Below, one piece after another: positions 23,581-35,603 of a stretch of 64,000 bases of DNA. The translations under genes were made by a program, and so were the position numbers. The stretch's first letter is position 1; the number at the start of each line of letters is the position of its first letter. A model generated the notes under the pieces. That model did no database searches. It saw only the letters and a program-made list of their open reading frames with translations, and was not told the DNA's origin. This DNA comes from Toxonevra muliebris. Taxonomy: Eukaryota > Arthropoda > Insecta > Diptera > Pallopteridae. The DNA lies in NCBI GenBank assembly GCA_963691655.1, contig OY829329.1:15204708-15268707 (forward strand), given 5' to 3'.

Positions 23581-25059
23581 TATTTTTAGAAACCAGTTTA
23601 TTAAAATTGTTATTTATTTTTTTTTTTTTTTTTTAGCAAAATAAATAAATGCCAATAATTACTTTTTATGAAGAGTACACCACAATTGAAGATTTTGTAT
23701 AGGCAAAAGTATATTGTGTTTAATTAATCAACATAACTTCTTTTTTTTTATGGTTGATCGAATGGATTGAAGAAACAAAAGCGAGACAACCATAGAAAAA
23801 TCATAGAAAAAATAATCAGTAATAGATTTTTACGCACCTTTTTCAAAGTTAAATTGAAGCGAAAAATTACATTTTTTTCTTCTTTTTTTTATAAGCAAAG
23901 CAGACTTGTCTGAGAGAGTTATTGAAGAGCGTTATTGAACCAAACAAAATCATGTTTGGACACACAATTCTTTACAATGTTCAAGCATTTCATTTCATAT
24001 TATCTGGTTTGTTTTTTGGTTCGTTTTTTAAGCGTTTTTTCTGGCCTGTTTTCTTCACAAATTTGGCATTTTTTCTTTATTACTTTGCCCTTTTTCTGGT
24101 ATTTTTCTTTTCGACAGTTTGAATTCTACTTTATTCAAAGCAATTTCAACGTTCTAATTTTCTGGCATGAAACCCATTTCTTTATTGTAAATTTTCAAAC
24201 ATTAACATTTAATTTTTTTCTCCAGTTGTTTTTGGTTTCTGTATTTTATAGCCGCGAGGTTAATTGATTTTTGTATATAGAAAATTCATTTAAACGTCTG
24301 CCTTATTTCAAATTATCATTAATGAAGACATGCCCTTAAGTAACAAAACAAAACAATAAAAAAGCATAAATAGATAGAAAAAAAGCAACTGATTTCTATT
24401 AAAAAATACGGAGCTTTTTTTTTTACTTATTTTTTAATTTTATTTTTTTATTTTTTTTTTTTTGCTATTATAAAATTTTGGCAATTAATTTTGCGTTAAC
24501 AACGCTAGTCTATAAATTTCAGTTGAACATATATACTCGTAAGTATATGAGTTTTTGTTGTTTTTGTTTTGCTAAAATATAACGAATTTATGAATTTATT
24601 GGGGTCAAATGTTTATACATACAAAAAAATTTAAATATACCAATTTTGTGTTAAATTCATTTACAGGTTTTTTGAATTTTCTTCTCTAAATGCTTTTAAT
24701 AAATTGTTTAAAATATTCTGAAATATCTGAGCATATGTTTGTGTTCTACATAATTTCATAATGCTTCAACTGCAATTATATTTTACTGTTAAGTGAAATA
24801 ATTTTTAGAATTAATCTAAAGATACGCGAGGGTTTAGGGAAGTGTAAGATATGACGTCAGTAACTGACGTGAGTTTCTGCGCCAAGGTAAACATAAATTC
24901 CCTTCCTTGTTCTCTTTTTTTCTCTCTTATTTTCGCCAATTGCTTACATCATTTCCATGCGCCAAACCAAAGCTTGGTATGATCATACTGACTTTCAGTG
25001 GCCGATCTCAGATTTCAGTTTGGGAAGAATTAATTTGCTGAATTATAAGATAATTGCCG
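23581..25059. other. AT-rich intronic DNA, no gene seen
   Basis: Long T and A tracts (for example 23609-23635 and 24415-24465). The 66- and 110-codon overlapping open frames at 23922-24267 are rich in F, and no family is recognised. GATATGACGTCAGTAACTGACGT near 24848-24869 contains the paired words TGACGTCA and ACTGACGT. Confidence 0.4.
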
Positions 25060-25915
25060 GACAAATAGCTATACCAAAATCTATATAAAAAATTACACCA
25101 AAATCTAAATAAAAACCCAGACTAAGGCTAGTCCAAAAATATGGGAAAAATTTACACCAAACTTCAGACAAAAAACCAAATTAAAAATCGGACTAAATTT
25201 GAAACCGAATTCTGATGAAATTCGAAACAGAGTTCAGACCCAAACTTAGGTTACATTTCAATAAACAAATCGGGCCAAACTCAAGTTAAATGCAAACGAA
25301 AATTCTGATAAAAAGTAAACTGAAATTTAGACCCGAAGTTCAGACCGAAACTCTGATTAAATTCGGACCGTTTTCAGGGCAAAACTCAGACTTAAATTCG
25401 GACCGCTTGCAGACAAACAATCAAACCAACGTTCAAACCAATACTCAGCTTAGATTCATAACAAAACTAAAAGCCAATTCAAATCAAAACTTAGGACAAC
25501 GATCAGACCAAGACTTATCTTAAAAGTCAGACAGAAATTCAGGCAAAAAGGAAACCAAAACTGAGACCGAAATTCAAAATCAAAACTCTGACTAAAATTA
25601 TATAGAGACCACAGTTAGGTCAAAAATCAGACGGAACAAAAACTAAAATTCAGATCAAATCTAAAACTAAATTCAGAGAAAAACTCAAGCCAACATTCAG
25701 ATCGAAATCAGACCAAAGCTAAGACCAAATTCCGACTTAAGATCAAACCAAAAGTCTGTCCAAATTCAGACAAGAATTCAGACCAAAAGCAAATCAAAAT
25801 TCAGACCGAAATTGGAAACAAAAAATTGGAACAAAATCAGCGCAAACTTAGATTAAATTTCCAACCAAAGGCAATCAAAAATTCAGATTGAAATTCAGTT
25901 CAAAATCTGACTGAT
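25060..25915 (+). repeat. Degenerate tandem array (ACCAAAATTCAGA type)
   Basis: Irregular units of about 14-18 bp built from GACCAAAATTCAGA and variants (AAACTCAGACTAAA and similar) run up to the border of the mariner remnant. The same words, inverted, fill 62680-64000. The 77-codon frame at 25290-25523 is an artefact of the array. Confidence 0.7.
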
Positions 25916-25922
25916 TATAAAT

Positions 25923-26954
25923 TTATTCTTTAAAGTATTGTCCATTGTTAGCCACAACCTTTTCCCATCTTTCTGGTAGCATACGGATTTCGCGTCGAAA
26001 GAACTCCTCATCTTTTCAGGCTATCCACGAATCGACCCATTTTTTGAGTTCTTCGAAAGAACGGAAGTGCTGTTCAGCCAGGCCATGTGTCATCGATCTG
26101 AACAAGTGGTAATCGGAAGGAGCAATGTCTGGAGAATACGGCGGATGGGGTAGCACTTCCCATTTCAGCGTATGTTTTTACTTGCCTTGCAACATGCGGC
26201 CGAGCATTGTCGTGCTGAAGAATAACTTCGTCGTGTCTGTTCTCATATTCTGGCCTCTTATCTTTTAATGCTCGGCTCAAACGCATCAATTGTAGTCGGT
26301 AGCGGTCGCCAGTGATCGTTTCATTCGGTTTCAACAGCTCATAATACACGACACGTTTCATATCCCACAAAATGCACAGCATGAGCTTGGATCCATGGAT
26401 GTTCGGCTTTGCCGTTGATGTTTGTGCATGTCCGGGCGGTCCCCGTGATTTTTTACGCTTTCGGTTATCATAACGTATCCACTTTTCATCGCCAGTCACA
26501 ATACAATGCAGAAAACCCTTTCTTTTCTGTCGTTCAATCAGCAGTTCACATTTAAAAATCGTCATTCGACGTCTCTCGGCTTCAATTCGTGCGGCACCCA
26601 ATTTCCTTGCTTTTGAATCATTCCCAATGCTTTTAATCGTTTAAAAATGGTTGATTGATCAACTCCTAAAGATTCTGCAAGTTCTTGTTGCGTTTGACAT
26701 GAAACTTCTTCGAGTAATGCCTTCAATTCTTCATCTTCGAACTTTTTCGGGCCGCCTGAACGTTGCCTGTCTTCAACATCAAAATCACCACTTTTGAAAC
26801 GGGCATACCACACCTGACACATTCTAACGTCTATAGCACAGTCAGGATAAGCTTCAGTGATTAAACGATGTGCTTCAGTTGCGTTTTTCTTTAAATGGAA
26901 GAAGCAAATTAAAACTTCCCGCAAATGTTGTTTTGTTGGCACGAAATTCGACAT
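25923..26954 (-). pseudogene. Broken mariner (Tc1/mariner, DD34D) transposase
   Basis: A full-length-sized (~1030 bp) minus-strand transposase gene, from ATG at 26954 to TAA at 25923-25925. The N-terminal DNA-binding half (MSNFVPTKQHLREVLICFFH, then FKSGDFDVEDRQRSGGPKKF) runs to WVPHELKPRDVE, where a frame break occurs at about 26575. The catalytic part follows: VTGDEKW (first Asp, about 26488-26490) and HDNARPH (second Asp, 26209-26211), then, after a second frame break at about 26170, YSPDIAPSDYHLF (third Asp, 26112-26114). The second and third Asp codons are 97 bp apart instead of the 105 needed for DD34D, so 8 bp are missing. A TGA stop also interrupts WIA/KDEEFF at 26016-26018. The transposase resembles the mellifera-type mariners (family knowledge). 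No terminal inverted repeats were identified. It is inactive. Confidence 0.93.
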
Positions 26955-27239
26955 TTTCAGCTATAGTAAAACACTTTTGTAAAATTATGAAAATTATTTG
27001 ACAGATCAATTCTTATAGTATTTTTGGCGCTCTTCGAGATAGAATAGCTGTCAATGTCAAAAAAATGGCGCGTATGATAGATATGAAGTTAGACACAATC
27101 ACGAGTTTATACATTCATACTCCCAATACGAAAAAAGAGAAGTGCTCAGAAAAACTAAGCCTCCATGGGACCTAAAAATTTGGTCAACGTTATGATGTCC
27201 CTATACATTATGGAATCTTCTACACCTGCTAAATAGATT

Positions 27240-28145
27240 TCCTTGAGTATCTATCCATCCTAAAACTACTCGGTACTCCTGATGAACCTAACAAGGTCTA
27301 AAAGGCGGAATCTCCGCCAAGCCCTCCAGTTCCGCAAACAGTCAGTCTCCTTAAAAGCGGCGTCGACGGATCTGGAGATTGAGGCAATCAGAGCAATGAT
27401 GAATGGTTTCAATTTCTTCTTCGTCTTTGTAACTTCTGCAGCAGTTTGGTGCTATGATTCCAATTCTCAATGTCATTGCGACAATAGCACAAAAGTCTGT
27501 AAATGCTCCGGCTAGAAATAAAGTTTGCACTCCAAGCAGAGGAAGTTGTGAGTTATTTTCTTATCAAGAGAAAGCAATAAACTTCGGACTATCTTACAGT
27601 CGTTCTGGGCTTGCCATGATCTATTGATGTTTCCCTTTGATTTTTGGTCTCGACTTGATTTCACAGTTCCCATTGGTATATTTAATGGCACCAGTTCATA
27701 TTCAGGACCTAAGTCTGCTCCCATTTTCACTAGCTCATCAGCTTTGTCGTTTCTTTAAATATTGTCGAACTTGATAAACTGTAGGTCCAACTATATGGTA
27801 TTACAATGGGCTGTTCTTCCTTCCTTAAATATTACCTTTTTCGGGAACCCAGTTGAGTGTCGATTTATCACTCTCTGCAGGTTTAAGTATTTTCAAAACT
27901 TTATAGAGTTTCTAGTTAATATTAAGGCGGATTCACCGACCGATATGAAGTTTTTAAGACCAAAAACTTTATATAAAAAAACGAAAAGAGAGTGCTACAC
28001 TCGGTCGAGGGTCCAGACTCCGCCTTTATTCGTTGAATTAGAAATTGCTGCCAAGTCAAAATTTATAATCTATTCTCTTCCTTCTCTGAGGGGAGGAACT
28101 CGTATCACTTGCAAATCAGAATTGAATTCATGCATTCATTTTTGA
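27240..28145 (-). pseudogene. LINE fragment: RNase H to C-terminus
   Basis: On the minus strand, reading from high to low coordinates: LNWVPEKGNI (about 27830-27860, the WVPGH..GN block), NDKADELVKMGADL (about 27710-27750), QAQNDCKIVRSLLLSL, then CCRSYKDEEEIETIHHCSDC (about 27385-27450, the CCHC-like C-terminal block) and LLDLVRFIRSTE (about 27265-27300). This order is the RNase H and C-terminal tail of an I/R1/LOA-group LINE. Frame changes and stops (for example before RNDKAD and after RRRRF) make it a pseudogene. The segment above 27870 contains a weak DLAAISN block and is more decayed. The plus-strand frames at 27282-27515 and 27762-28145 are shadows. Confidence 0.78.
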
Positions 28146-30057
28146 TAGCTGGTTTGATAGCTCGTTTGAAAATTTAGAACGTTACAGTGATTTAAAAATG
28201 CAACCCTGTTTTGATTGAAATAAAACGTAGTAATGTAAACAAGTTGCAGTCAAAGTGAACATGTAATTTTTTGATTTTTAAATTAATTTATTCAAATCTA
28301 AACGCGCTCAAAGGATGTAATCCCGCTATAATTAACGTCTGACACTTTCTTCTGTTGCTTTATTACCTTACAAATTTCTGGCATAAGACATTCTAAGCAA
28401 AACGAAAATAGTAAATTTAATGCACCTATAAAAAGCTGAACTTTTTTTCTTTTTTATTACTTTTGCTTTAGCATTATTATTACAATAAGTTACACAATGT
28501 CTTCTCTTCATAAATCAAATTAATTCCTATTTACTTTGACAGCAATAGTGTTTGTATTAAAAATAAACTCATTCATGTAGATATTTTATATACACGTTCA
28601 AAATGTTCTTCCACAAAATTCTGTGTGCTTTAATGCTGCTATAATTTTCAATAGTCTGCAGAAGAAAATTCTTCTATACATAATATATTTAGATGCAAAA
28701 TCAAAAGATGCGCTATAAAAAATGCAGATAAAGCAGACAAGAAATTGTTGTGTGTATAAGAAAATTTAATTATGTAACTAACCATATGGAAGTAGGTACT
28801 GGTTCGTATTCGATCACAATAAGTAGAACTAATATGAGGTTCAGCAAACCTTTGAGATGTTGTTTCAATTGTTGAAAAACTGTACCCTTAAAGATAATAA
28901 AATGCTGTTGTAGCAATTCAAATTTAATTAGTTTACTCAACTGAAAGTTTTTATATTATTTAGTTGCCTGGTAAAAATCTGGTAACTCATCATGCATTAG
29001 TGACTTGCATTCGTTTAATGTAGCTACCTATATTTTACCTATACCGCACACGCTGATTTCTTTAAAAGAATAAGAACAAAACATATTCAAGTATTAATAT
29101 AAAAATATAAAAAAAAATAAAAGACAAAGAAACACGAGCAGTGAATAAAAATGAGTGTGGCAGCAAATGAAGCCAGAACCAACAAATATATAGTAACTAG
29201 TAAAATGTGTGGTTGTATGAGATTGACCAAGTGATCCCCAGTTTCTGGTTGTGGTTTTCACTCATTGATTCTATATTTAGATCCCAATATATTGTCAGCA
29301 AGAAGTATGCTAGAATGATGAAGAGATAGCACTAAAATTTTCTTTTACTTACTTGCATCTTTAAAATTATAGCACATGAATTTTTATTGAATTTTGTGGA
29401 AAGGGAAAATATTTTTACATAAGTTCATATATCATTGGTTCTGAGAAAAAACTTATTGAGTAACATACATATATGCATGAAAAATAAAGAAAATTACATT
29501 TTAAAATTCAAATTAGTATTTAGTGAATTTTTGCTTGATATTCTTATTAAAAAATAGTTTTAAAAGCATGAACTAAACGGAAACCTGACGCACAAATCGA
29601 CGCAACCTTAACGGCAAAGAGATTGGCGAAATATTCTAATAAACCCATATAACTGTTGATTCACACTTAACCGGTACGACACAACCGAAACGACGTCAAC
29701 CTAAATGACGCCAACCAAACCAACGTCAACTGCAGCAACGCCTACGATTGAACCGATCGTAGTCGTTGAATTTGGGTCAAAAATAAACCGCAGGGAATGA
29801 CAAATGACAAAAATATTCTAATAAAGTAGGGAATATGTTTATTTGTATAGAAACCTACAGCGAAAATGAAATAAAAAATGGTCAGGGTTAATATAGAATG
29901 GTTTAAGAATAGTGAGATCGTGCCTGTGAAAATAGAGCGGAGCCTTCAAGGTAACACGAGACAAAGAAAACCTCGACTGACGCTCACTCGGCAATGACGC
30001 CAAAGAAAAGGAATTTTCTTACACCAAATTCGTTAAAATTCTTTTCGATGAAGAGGT
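28146..30057. other. Intronic DNA; degenerate ACGACGTCAAC-type repeats near 29.6 kb
   Basis: Mostly unique-looking AT-rich DNA. 29575-29760 is GC-richer and contains irregular words such as GACGTCAACC and GACGCCAACC, like an old minisatellite. AAATATTCTAATAAA occurs at about 29631 and 29811. No coding motif is seen. Confidence 0.4.
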
Positions 30058-31375
30058 TTCATAGATGGAAATAGAATCGTGGACTTGTAAATTTAATCGT
30101 AACGGTGCAAATAGATTCGTGATGGTGTGTAGATCAAATCACTTCGGTGAAAATAGAATCGGGTCGGTGTAAATGGAATCGTGATGGTGTAAATTCAATC
30201 CTATTGGTATACACAGAATCGTGCCGATGTGTAGATCAAATCGTGTAGGCGTTAATAAAATCCTGACGGTAGAAATAAAATCGTGTCGGTGTAAATTCAA
30301 TCCTATTAGTATAAATAGAAACGTGTTGATATATGGATCAAATCGTGTCGGTGTTAATAAAATCCTGACGGTATAAATAGAATAGTGTCGGTGTAAATAG
30401 ATTTGTGACGGTGTTTAGATCAAATTACGTCCATGAAAATAGAATCCTGTCGCTGTAAATGGAATCGTGACGATGTAAATTTAATCCTATTGGTATACAC
30501 AGAATCGTGCCGATGTTCAGATCAAATCGTGTAGGCGTTAATAAAATCCTGACGGTATAAATAGAATAGTGTCGGTGTAAATAGATTTGTGACGGTGTTT
30601 AGATCAAATTACGTCCGTGAAAATAGAATCCTGTCGCTGTAAATGGAATTGTGACGATGTAAATTTAATCTTATTGGTATACACAGAATCGTGCCGATGT
30701 GTAGTTCAAATCGTGTAGGCGTTAATAAAATCCTGATAGCAGGAATAAAATCGTGTCGGTGTAAGTAGATTCGTGACGGTGTTTAGATCAAATTATGTCC
30801 ATGAAAATAGAATCCTGTCGCTGTAAATGGAATCGTGACGATGTAAATTTAATCCTATTGGTATACACAGAATCGTGCCGATGTTCAGATCAAATCGTGT
30901 CGGCGTTAATAAAATCCTGACGGTATAAATAGAATAGTGTCGGTGTAAATAGATTTGTGACGGTGTGTAGATCAAATTGCGTCCGTGAAAATAGAATCCT
31001 GTCGGTGTAAATAGAATCGTGACGGTGTAAATTCAATCCTATTAGTATAAATAGAAACGTCTTGATATATGGATCAAATCGTGTCGGTATTAATAAAATC
31101 CTGACGGTATAAATAGAATAGTGTCGATGTAAATAGAATCGTGGCAATGTGTAGATCAAATCGTCTCGTTGTAAATAGAATCGTGACGGCGCAGATAAAA
31201 TCGTGACAGTGTAAACTCAATAGTGTCGATTTAAATAGAATCATGATGGTGTGTAGATCAAATTGTGTAGTTGTAAATAGAATTGTGACGGTGTAAAGAT
31301 CAAATTGTGTCGGTGTAAATAGAATTGCGATGGTGTGTAGATCAAATAGTGTAAGTGAAAAGAGGATCGTATCGG
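30058..31375 (+). repeat. 20-bp satellite with 184-bp higher-order repeat
   Basis: Basic units of about 20 bp (AAATAGAATCGTGTCGGTGT with variants GTGTAGATCAAATCGTG, TTAATAAAATCCTGACGG and TAAATTCAATCCTATTGG). In the middle these are organised into a larger unit. The landmark GTGTTTAGATCAAAT recurs at 30411, 30595 and 30779, with its variant GTGTGTAGATCAAAT at 30963, exactly 184 bp apart each time. Outside 30400-31000 the order is irregular. Minus-strand frames rich in Y, L, H, R, I and T are artefacts. Confidence 0.88.
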
Positions 31376-32619
31376 TATGAATTTTAATAGCTCGTTATTT
31401 TTGCCATCTGGCAACCATTGCGCAACAGACTTTTTTTTGACAGATGACAAGTAAAAACTATGTCATTAATAAAAATGGAAGAAAACACACTGCAACAAAG
31501 CACTAAAGTTGTTAAAATTGCTTACAGAAATAAAACGAGGTGATTGTTTTGGGGAACTTGAAGGTATAGATATGGACGATGTTTAGTTCCAACAAGATAC
31601 CGATATATTCAGCACAAGTAACCCAAATAGTTACTCTTTTGTGAGAAAAGTTTCCTGACCGAGTAATTGGCCACGAAACTTTGAAATGAAGTTCACAATT
31701 GGCTGTGAAAGTGAAAGAAAAAGTCATTTGCTAATGCTTCCCAGTCGTTTTTGATGAAATAGAGCCAAAAATTTATAAAAATGTGATGGAAAGTTTCACC
31801 AAAAAAGCCAGGTTATACAAGGGGAGCCGTGGAAGACATTTGGCTGATATTATTTTTTTGGATAAAGTTAGGTGTAGAAATCTGATAGTCAGTTAAAGCA
31901 CTTGCAACAATGTCCCAGACATCCCCTGGGTATCATTGGTTAGGTATTGAAAAGTAGATCAAACCTCCATTTTCACGATATCTAACAGAAATTTGCGATT
32001 ATTTTAATTGATTTTTGAAAATTGACCTATTGGCTGGAGTTAGGTGGAAGTTCTAGTTTATACCATAGCAGAGTTCTAGGTATATAAACCTAGTATTGAA
32101 AGTAACTGCGTCTGATTTGCTGCTTTCAATTCAACAACGGTTAAGAACTTAGCGATGAGAGATTTTTTTTGAAAGGAGGCCAGTATTTGCTAAAGATTGT
32201 AACAATTCTTGATTGACCTAGAATTCAAGAAAGAACTTTCAAAGCAGCCCGACGGTCAAAATGTGTCAGTCAAATGCTTTCAGTGATTTCAGCGCAGCAA
32301 TGCCACAGACTTCATGTTGAAAAAATTTAAACCTTGTACTTATGAAAAAGGGAATTTTGGCATTAGTGTAAAGCTTAACTTAGCCTATAACAAAATTTGT
32401 GTGTTTATAAAGTCCAACTCAATGCTGGGAACTTTAATGCCAAAAATCTCTATATAATTATCAAGCACTTATAAATTTACATAATACTTTTATTTTAAAT
32501 TATAAAAATAAATCTTCCACCAACGAAGTAGAAAAAGAAGAAGTTAATTTTTAATTCAGTTCCATTTGATTTTTTTCGTCTTTATCTACCTCCCTAACTC
32601 CCTGGTCTAACAACAACAG
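31376..32619. other. Unique-looking intronic DNA
   Basis: No array or gene motif seen. Its last ~50 bp (32570-32616) are pyrimidine-rich and precede a possible splice acceptor CAG at 32617-32619. The 71-codon minus frame at 31512-31727 is unidentified. Confidence 0.4.
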
Positions 32620-32809
32620 GACAAACAATTATTATAATCATCGCAACAAGTTCATATCAACAACAATTAGTAACAATAACGAAACATACAAATTGCGTAG
32701 CTCAAAGTCACAACAGGCTCTAAATGCGCCCAATGGAGTTCCATCATTCCAGCACCAACTACGTTATTACGACGATTCAAAAAAGCATCGCATCTTCTAT
32801 AGAAAATAA
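32620..32809 (+). CDS. Candidate terminal coding exon, N/Q/S-rich then SKSQQALNAPNG
   Basis: An open frame without ATG. It is bounded upstream by TGA just before a pyrimidine-rich stretch and a CAG acceptor, and it ends at TAA 32807-32809. It reads RTNNYYNHRNKFISTT, then NNNETYKLRSSKSQQALN, then APNGVPSFQHQLRYYDDSKK and HRIFYRK. The DNA is GC-richer than its surroundings and the second half looks protein-like rather than random. Using the acceptor at 32619, a phase-2 partner is needed. Using an internal CAG at 32714-32716, the frame joins osp exon 1 in phase 0 (NR then ALNAPNG). It may be an alternative short osp end or the last exon of another gene. No family is recognised and no close AATAAA follows. 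Confidence 0.4.
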
Positions 32810-34008
32810 TACGAGAGTATATTTCTATAGTTACTTAAGTTTAGGTCTGGAACACATGCAGTTTCAACAATTTAAATAATCAACAGAAAATTTTATATAT
32901 ATTGTCTGTATGTATGTATGTATGAATGTATGTAGTTAGATAGATATACATACATAGGAATTAATGAACTATTTCATAAGCGTTTATACTGATACTCATA
33001 CATTCACTGACATTTTATATAAAAAACTTGATCAAAACAAAGTCAAATACATTTCAAAAGTGCAAAGCAATCATGAGCAAAAATAAAAAAATGAAAAAAA
33101 CGAAAAAAAAGATAAAAGAAATAATGTGCAAAAAACCAAAATGTAAAAAAAAAACTAAAAATATTTCATGTTGTTAACAAATATTGCGCATCACTGCGTC
33201 TGAAACAAACAAAAACTTAAAAGGAGACCAACCAAAGGTAGTAAGCTTTAGGTTAATATCAATATATATGTCTGGCGTGTGTGTGTTTTGTTGTTGTTGT
33301 TTGTTTTGTAGAAACTCTAATCCATTCTGACCTGATCCCCCAGTGTTCGATTTATTGTTATTAAATAGTCTTTGCAATATTGTTTCAAAGTTTTAACGTA
33401 TGTACTACGTATTAGTTGGTTCGTTGTGCTCCTTTAGATATGTTTTAACCCTAAAATGCATGATTTAAATTACTTATTCTGACAAATCTCGAAAAAGTAT
33501 AAACTTTATGTTTTACTTAAAATAATAAACTGCTTTGATTTCCCCGTGATTCAAGCCTATCTGAATAGTTGAGTGGTTTCTAATCTGAATCTAAAGTCTT
33601 CCGAATCATGAAAGTATGTTTCTTTAATTTAGAAACTTTGGAGATTTATTTCAGTAGCTTTAACCTTCGATTTGCATATTTTAGCTTAAGTTAAAGTGGA
33701 TGTTCTCTAACGTAATCTCACTTAGACCAATAAGACATCCTGTATTATCGCAAAAAGGCTTTCTTATCTATTTTCTCTAATTTCTTTGGAAACATTTTAG
33801 CCCTCGGTCTGACCCAAGAGTTTTGTCCAAGCCTTTTTCGATTTTAATTGCAATGTAAACATGTTTCTAATTGAGCTAGCAACTACAAATTTCGGAAGCT
33901 TCCTAACTTCTTATTAGCAATCGATCCTTGCAAATATTTGTACGAAGAAAACTAATATAAGGATAACTACTCCTATAAGGATGTTTTGATGTACACATCA
34001 CTTTCATA
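32810..34008. other. Unique-looking intronic DNA with GTAT microsatellites
   Basis: A GTAT run lies at 32909-32936, and A-rich DNA at 33050-33160 includes the first AATAAA words after the candidate exon. No gene is recognised. Confidence 0.4.
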
Positions 34009-34320
34009 ACTCAAGGGGCCTAGCCAGACCCACTTACATTTCAGTGCATTCGTATAGAAATATTGCGATTTTGGGCATGTATTCCGACCCAATTTTATAC
34101 CTTGCAGGTGCAATTTGAATAATTTATTTTTCCGCATTGATTTTTACAACCTGAGTAGGTAAAAATTTCGATAAAAAACGGTAAATGTGACAAAAAGATT
34201 ATTTTTTTTATTTTAATGATTTTTGGGAATCATTTTGAAAATTATTGTGCATGGCCAAAATCACAATATTTCCATACAAATACACTGAAATGTACATAGG
34301 TCTGGCCAGACCTCATGAGT
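34009..34320. mobile_element. MITE with ~70-bp inverted repeats and TA flanks
   Basis: Left arm 34009-34080 (ACTCAAGGGGCCTAGCCAGA, then CATTTCAGTGCATTCGTAT and GAAATATTGCGATTTTGGGC). Right arm 34250-34320 is its inverse (ACTCATGAGGTCTGGCCAGA when complemented) at roughly 80 percent identity. Both ends are flanked by TA (34007-34008 and 34321-34322), the duplication made by Tc1/mariner-type transposases. The right terminus is itself palindromic (GGTCTGGCCAGACC). It has no coding capacity. Confidence 0.75.
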
Positions 34321-35603
34321 TACGAATATAACTATAGAAACATGTGTCTAACCAAGGGTTAAGATTTATGAAACAGCGTAATATCCTAAAATTCCAAATA
34401 TCGAGAGACTGTAGAGCAGCGAAAGGGCTGAAGAAGTTTTTTCCAACTTTATTTCAAGTAGAAACATTCAAAGGTTTCAGTTAGTAGTTCCGCCCCATTT
34501 CTCTCTGCTTCGTCTCAAGTGGAAACGATCATAGATTTCGATTAGTATTTCTGTTCCTTACCCTTACGCAATCTGCGGACAAAAGTCGCATATCTAGTAG
34601 AAATCAGCTTTCTGAAGATTTATAGTAGGTACTAATTTTCTTTTACATTAAATCTCGAAAATCTCCTTAGCTTGTATATTTAGCTTCTGAATTTTTGATA
34701 GAAGACGTAAAGGAACTTTTTTTTTAACAATATTTTTTACAATAAAGTTTGATCAAAACAGCAAAGTCGACTATGGTTACTTTAGCTGTAAGACATTTCC
34801 AATTCAACCTTGCCGTTTCAATTATTTTTTCCTATTGAAATTTGAAAACAGGTGATGATATTTGTAGGGTTTCTGAACTTTCTAAGAGGCATTTCAAGTT
34901 CGTGGTTTGAGTAGATGAGGGTTCCGACTCCAGAGAGCTTGAATTCTAGTAGAATATTGAAATCATTTATTACTTTTTATATCTAATTTACTTTCTTTTA
35001 CGAAAATTGATTCTAGAAAGCGATATGGACTCGGGTGGGATAAAATTTTTGTAGATTTCTAAAAGAAAAAGTCTTAAAATTTTTATGTAATTTGCTTGGA
35101 CGGACTCTTTTATCAGTGAATGAACCAAAAGTATCTGTAGGGGTCTGATCCGTGTAAAGAAAATTTCTACCGAATTTTGTTTCTGAAAAAAAATTTATTT
35201 TACCCTACGAAATATGAGGGAAATTTCGAGACGAAAATTCATTAGTTTTACCCTCTTTTTATGAAATTCGGATTTAGAAAGAATTATGGATGGGTCCAAG
35301 AGAGTGAATTCTTGAAAAAAAATCTGGATGTTCCGTGCTTGAAATTTACCTATAGAGAGCGTCAAAGCTCCGTCGGAAATCAAATCCTGTTGAATTCATA
35401 TTTCTCAGACAATTTCTAATGAAGACTAGCCATCTTTGTTTTTGCCCTTGACAAATGGAGGAAATTCCGAAAAAATGATAAAGTTCGGGAAAATTATTTT
35501 AGTAATTTCATTACACTTTTACAAAAGTCGGCTGAATTTACAAAAATCGCTATAAAAGAATACAATTAATTGAGGATATAAGGCACAAGTGAATAATAAT
35601 TTT
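34321..35603. other. Unique-looking intronic DNA
   Basis: No gene, array or inverted repeat recognised. A weak duplication of GAAACATTCAAAGGTTTCAG-like and GAAACGATCATAGATTTCG-like words is seen near 34460-34540. Confidence 0.35.

Noticed and set aside
27282..28145. Plus-strand frames of 77 and 127 codons
   Set aside because: They are antisense shadows of the minus-strand LINE remnant.
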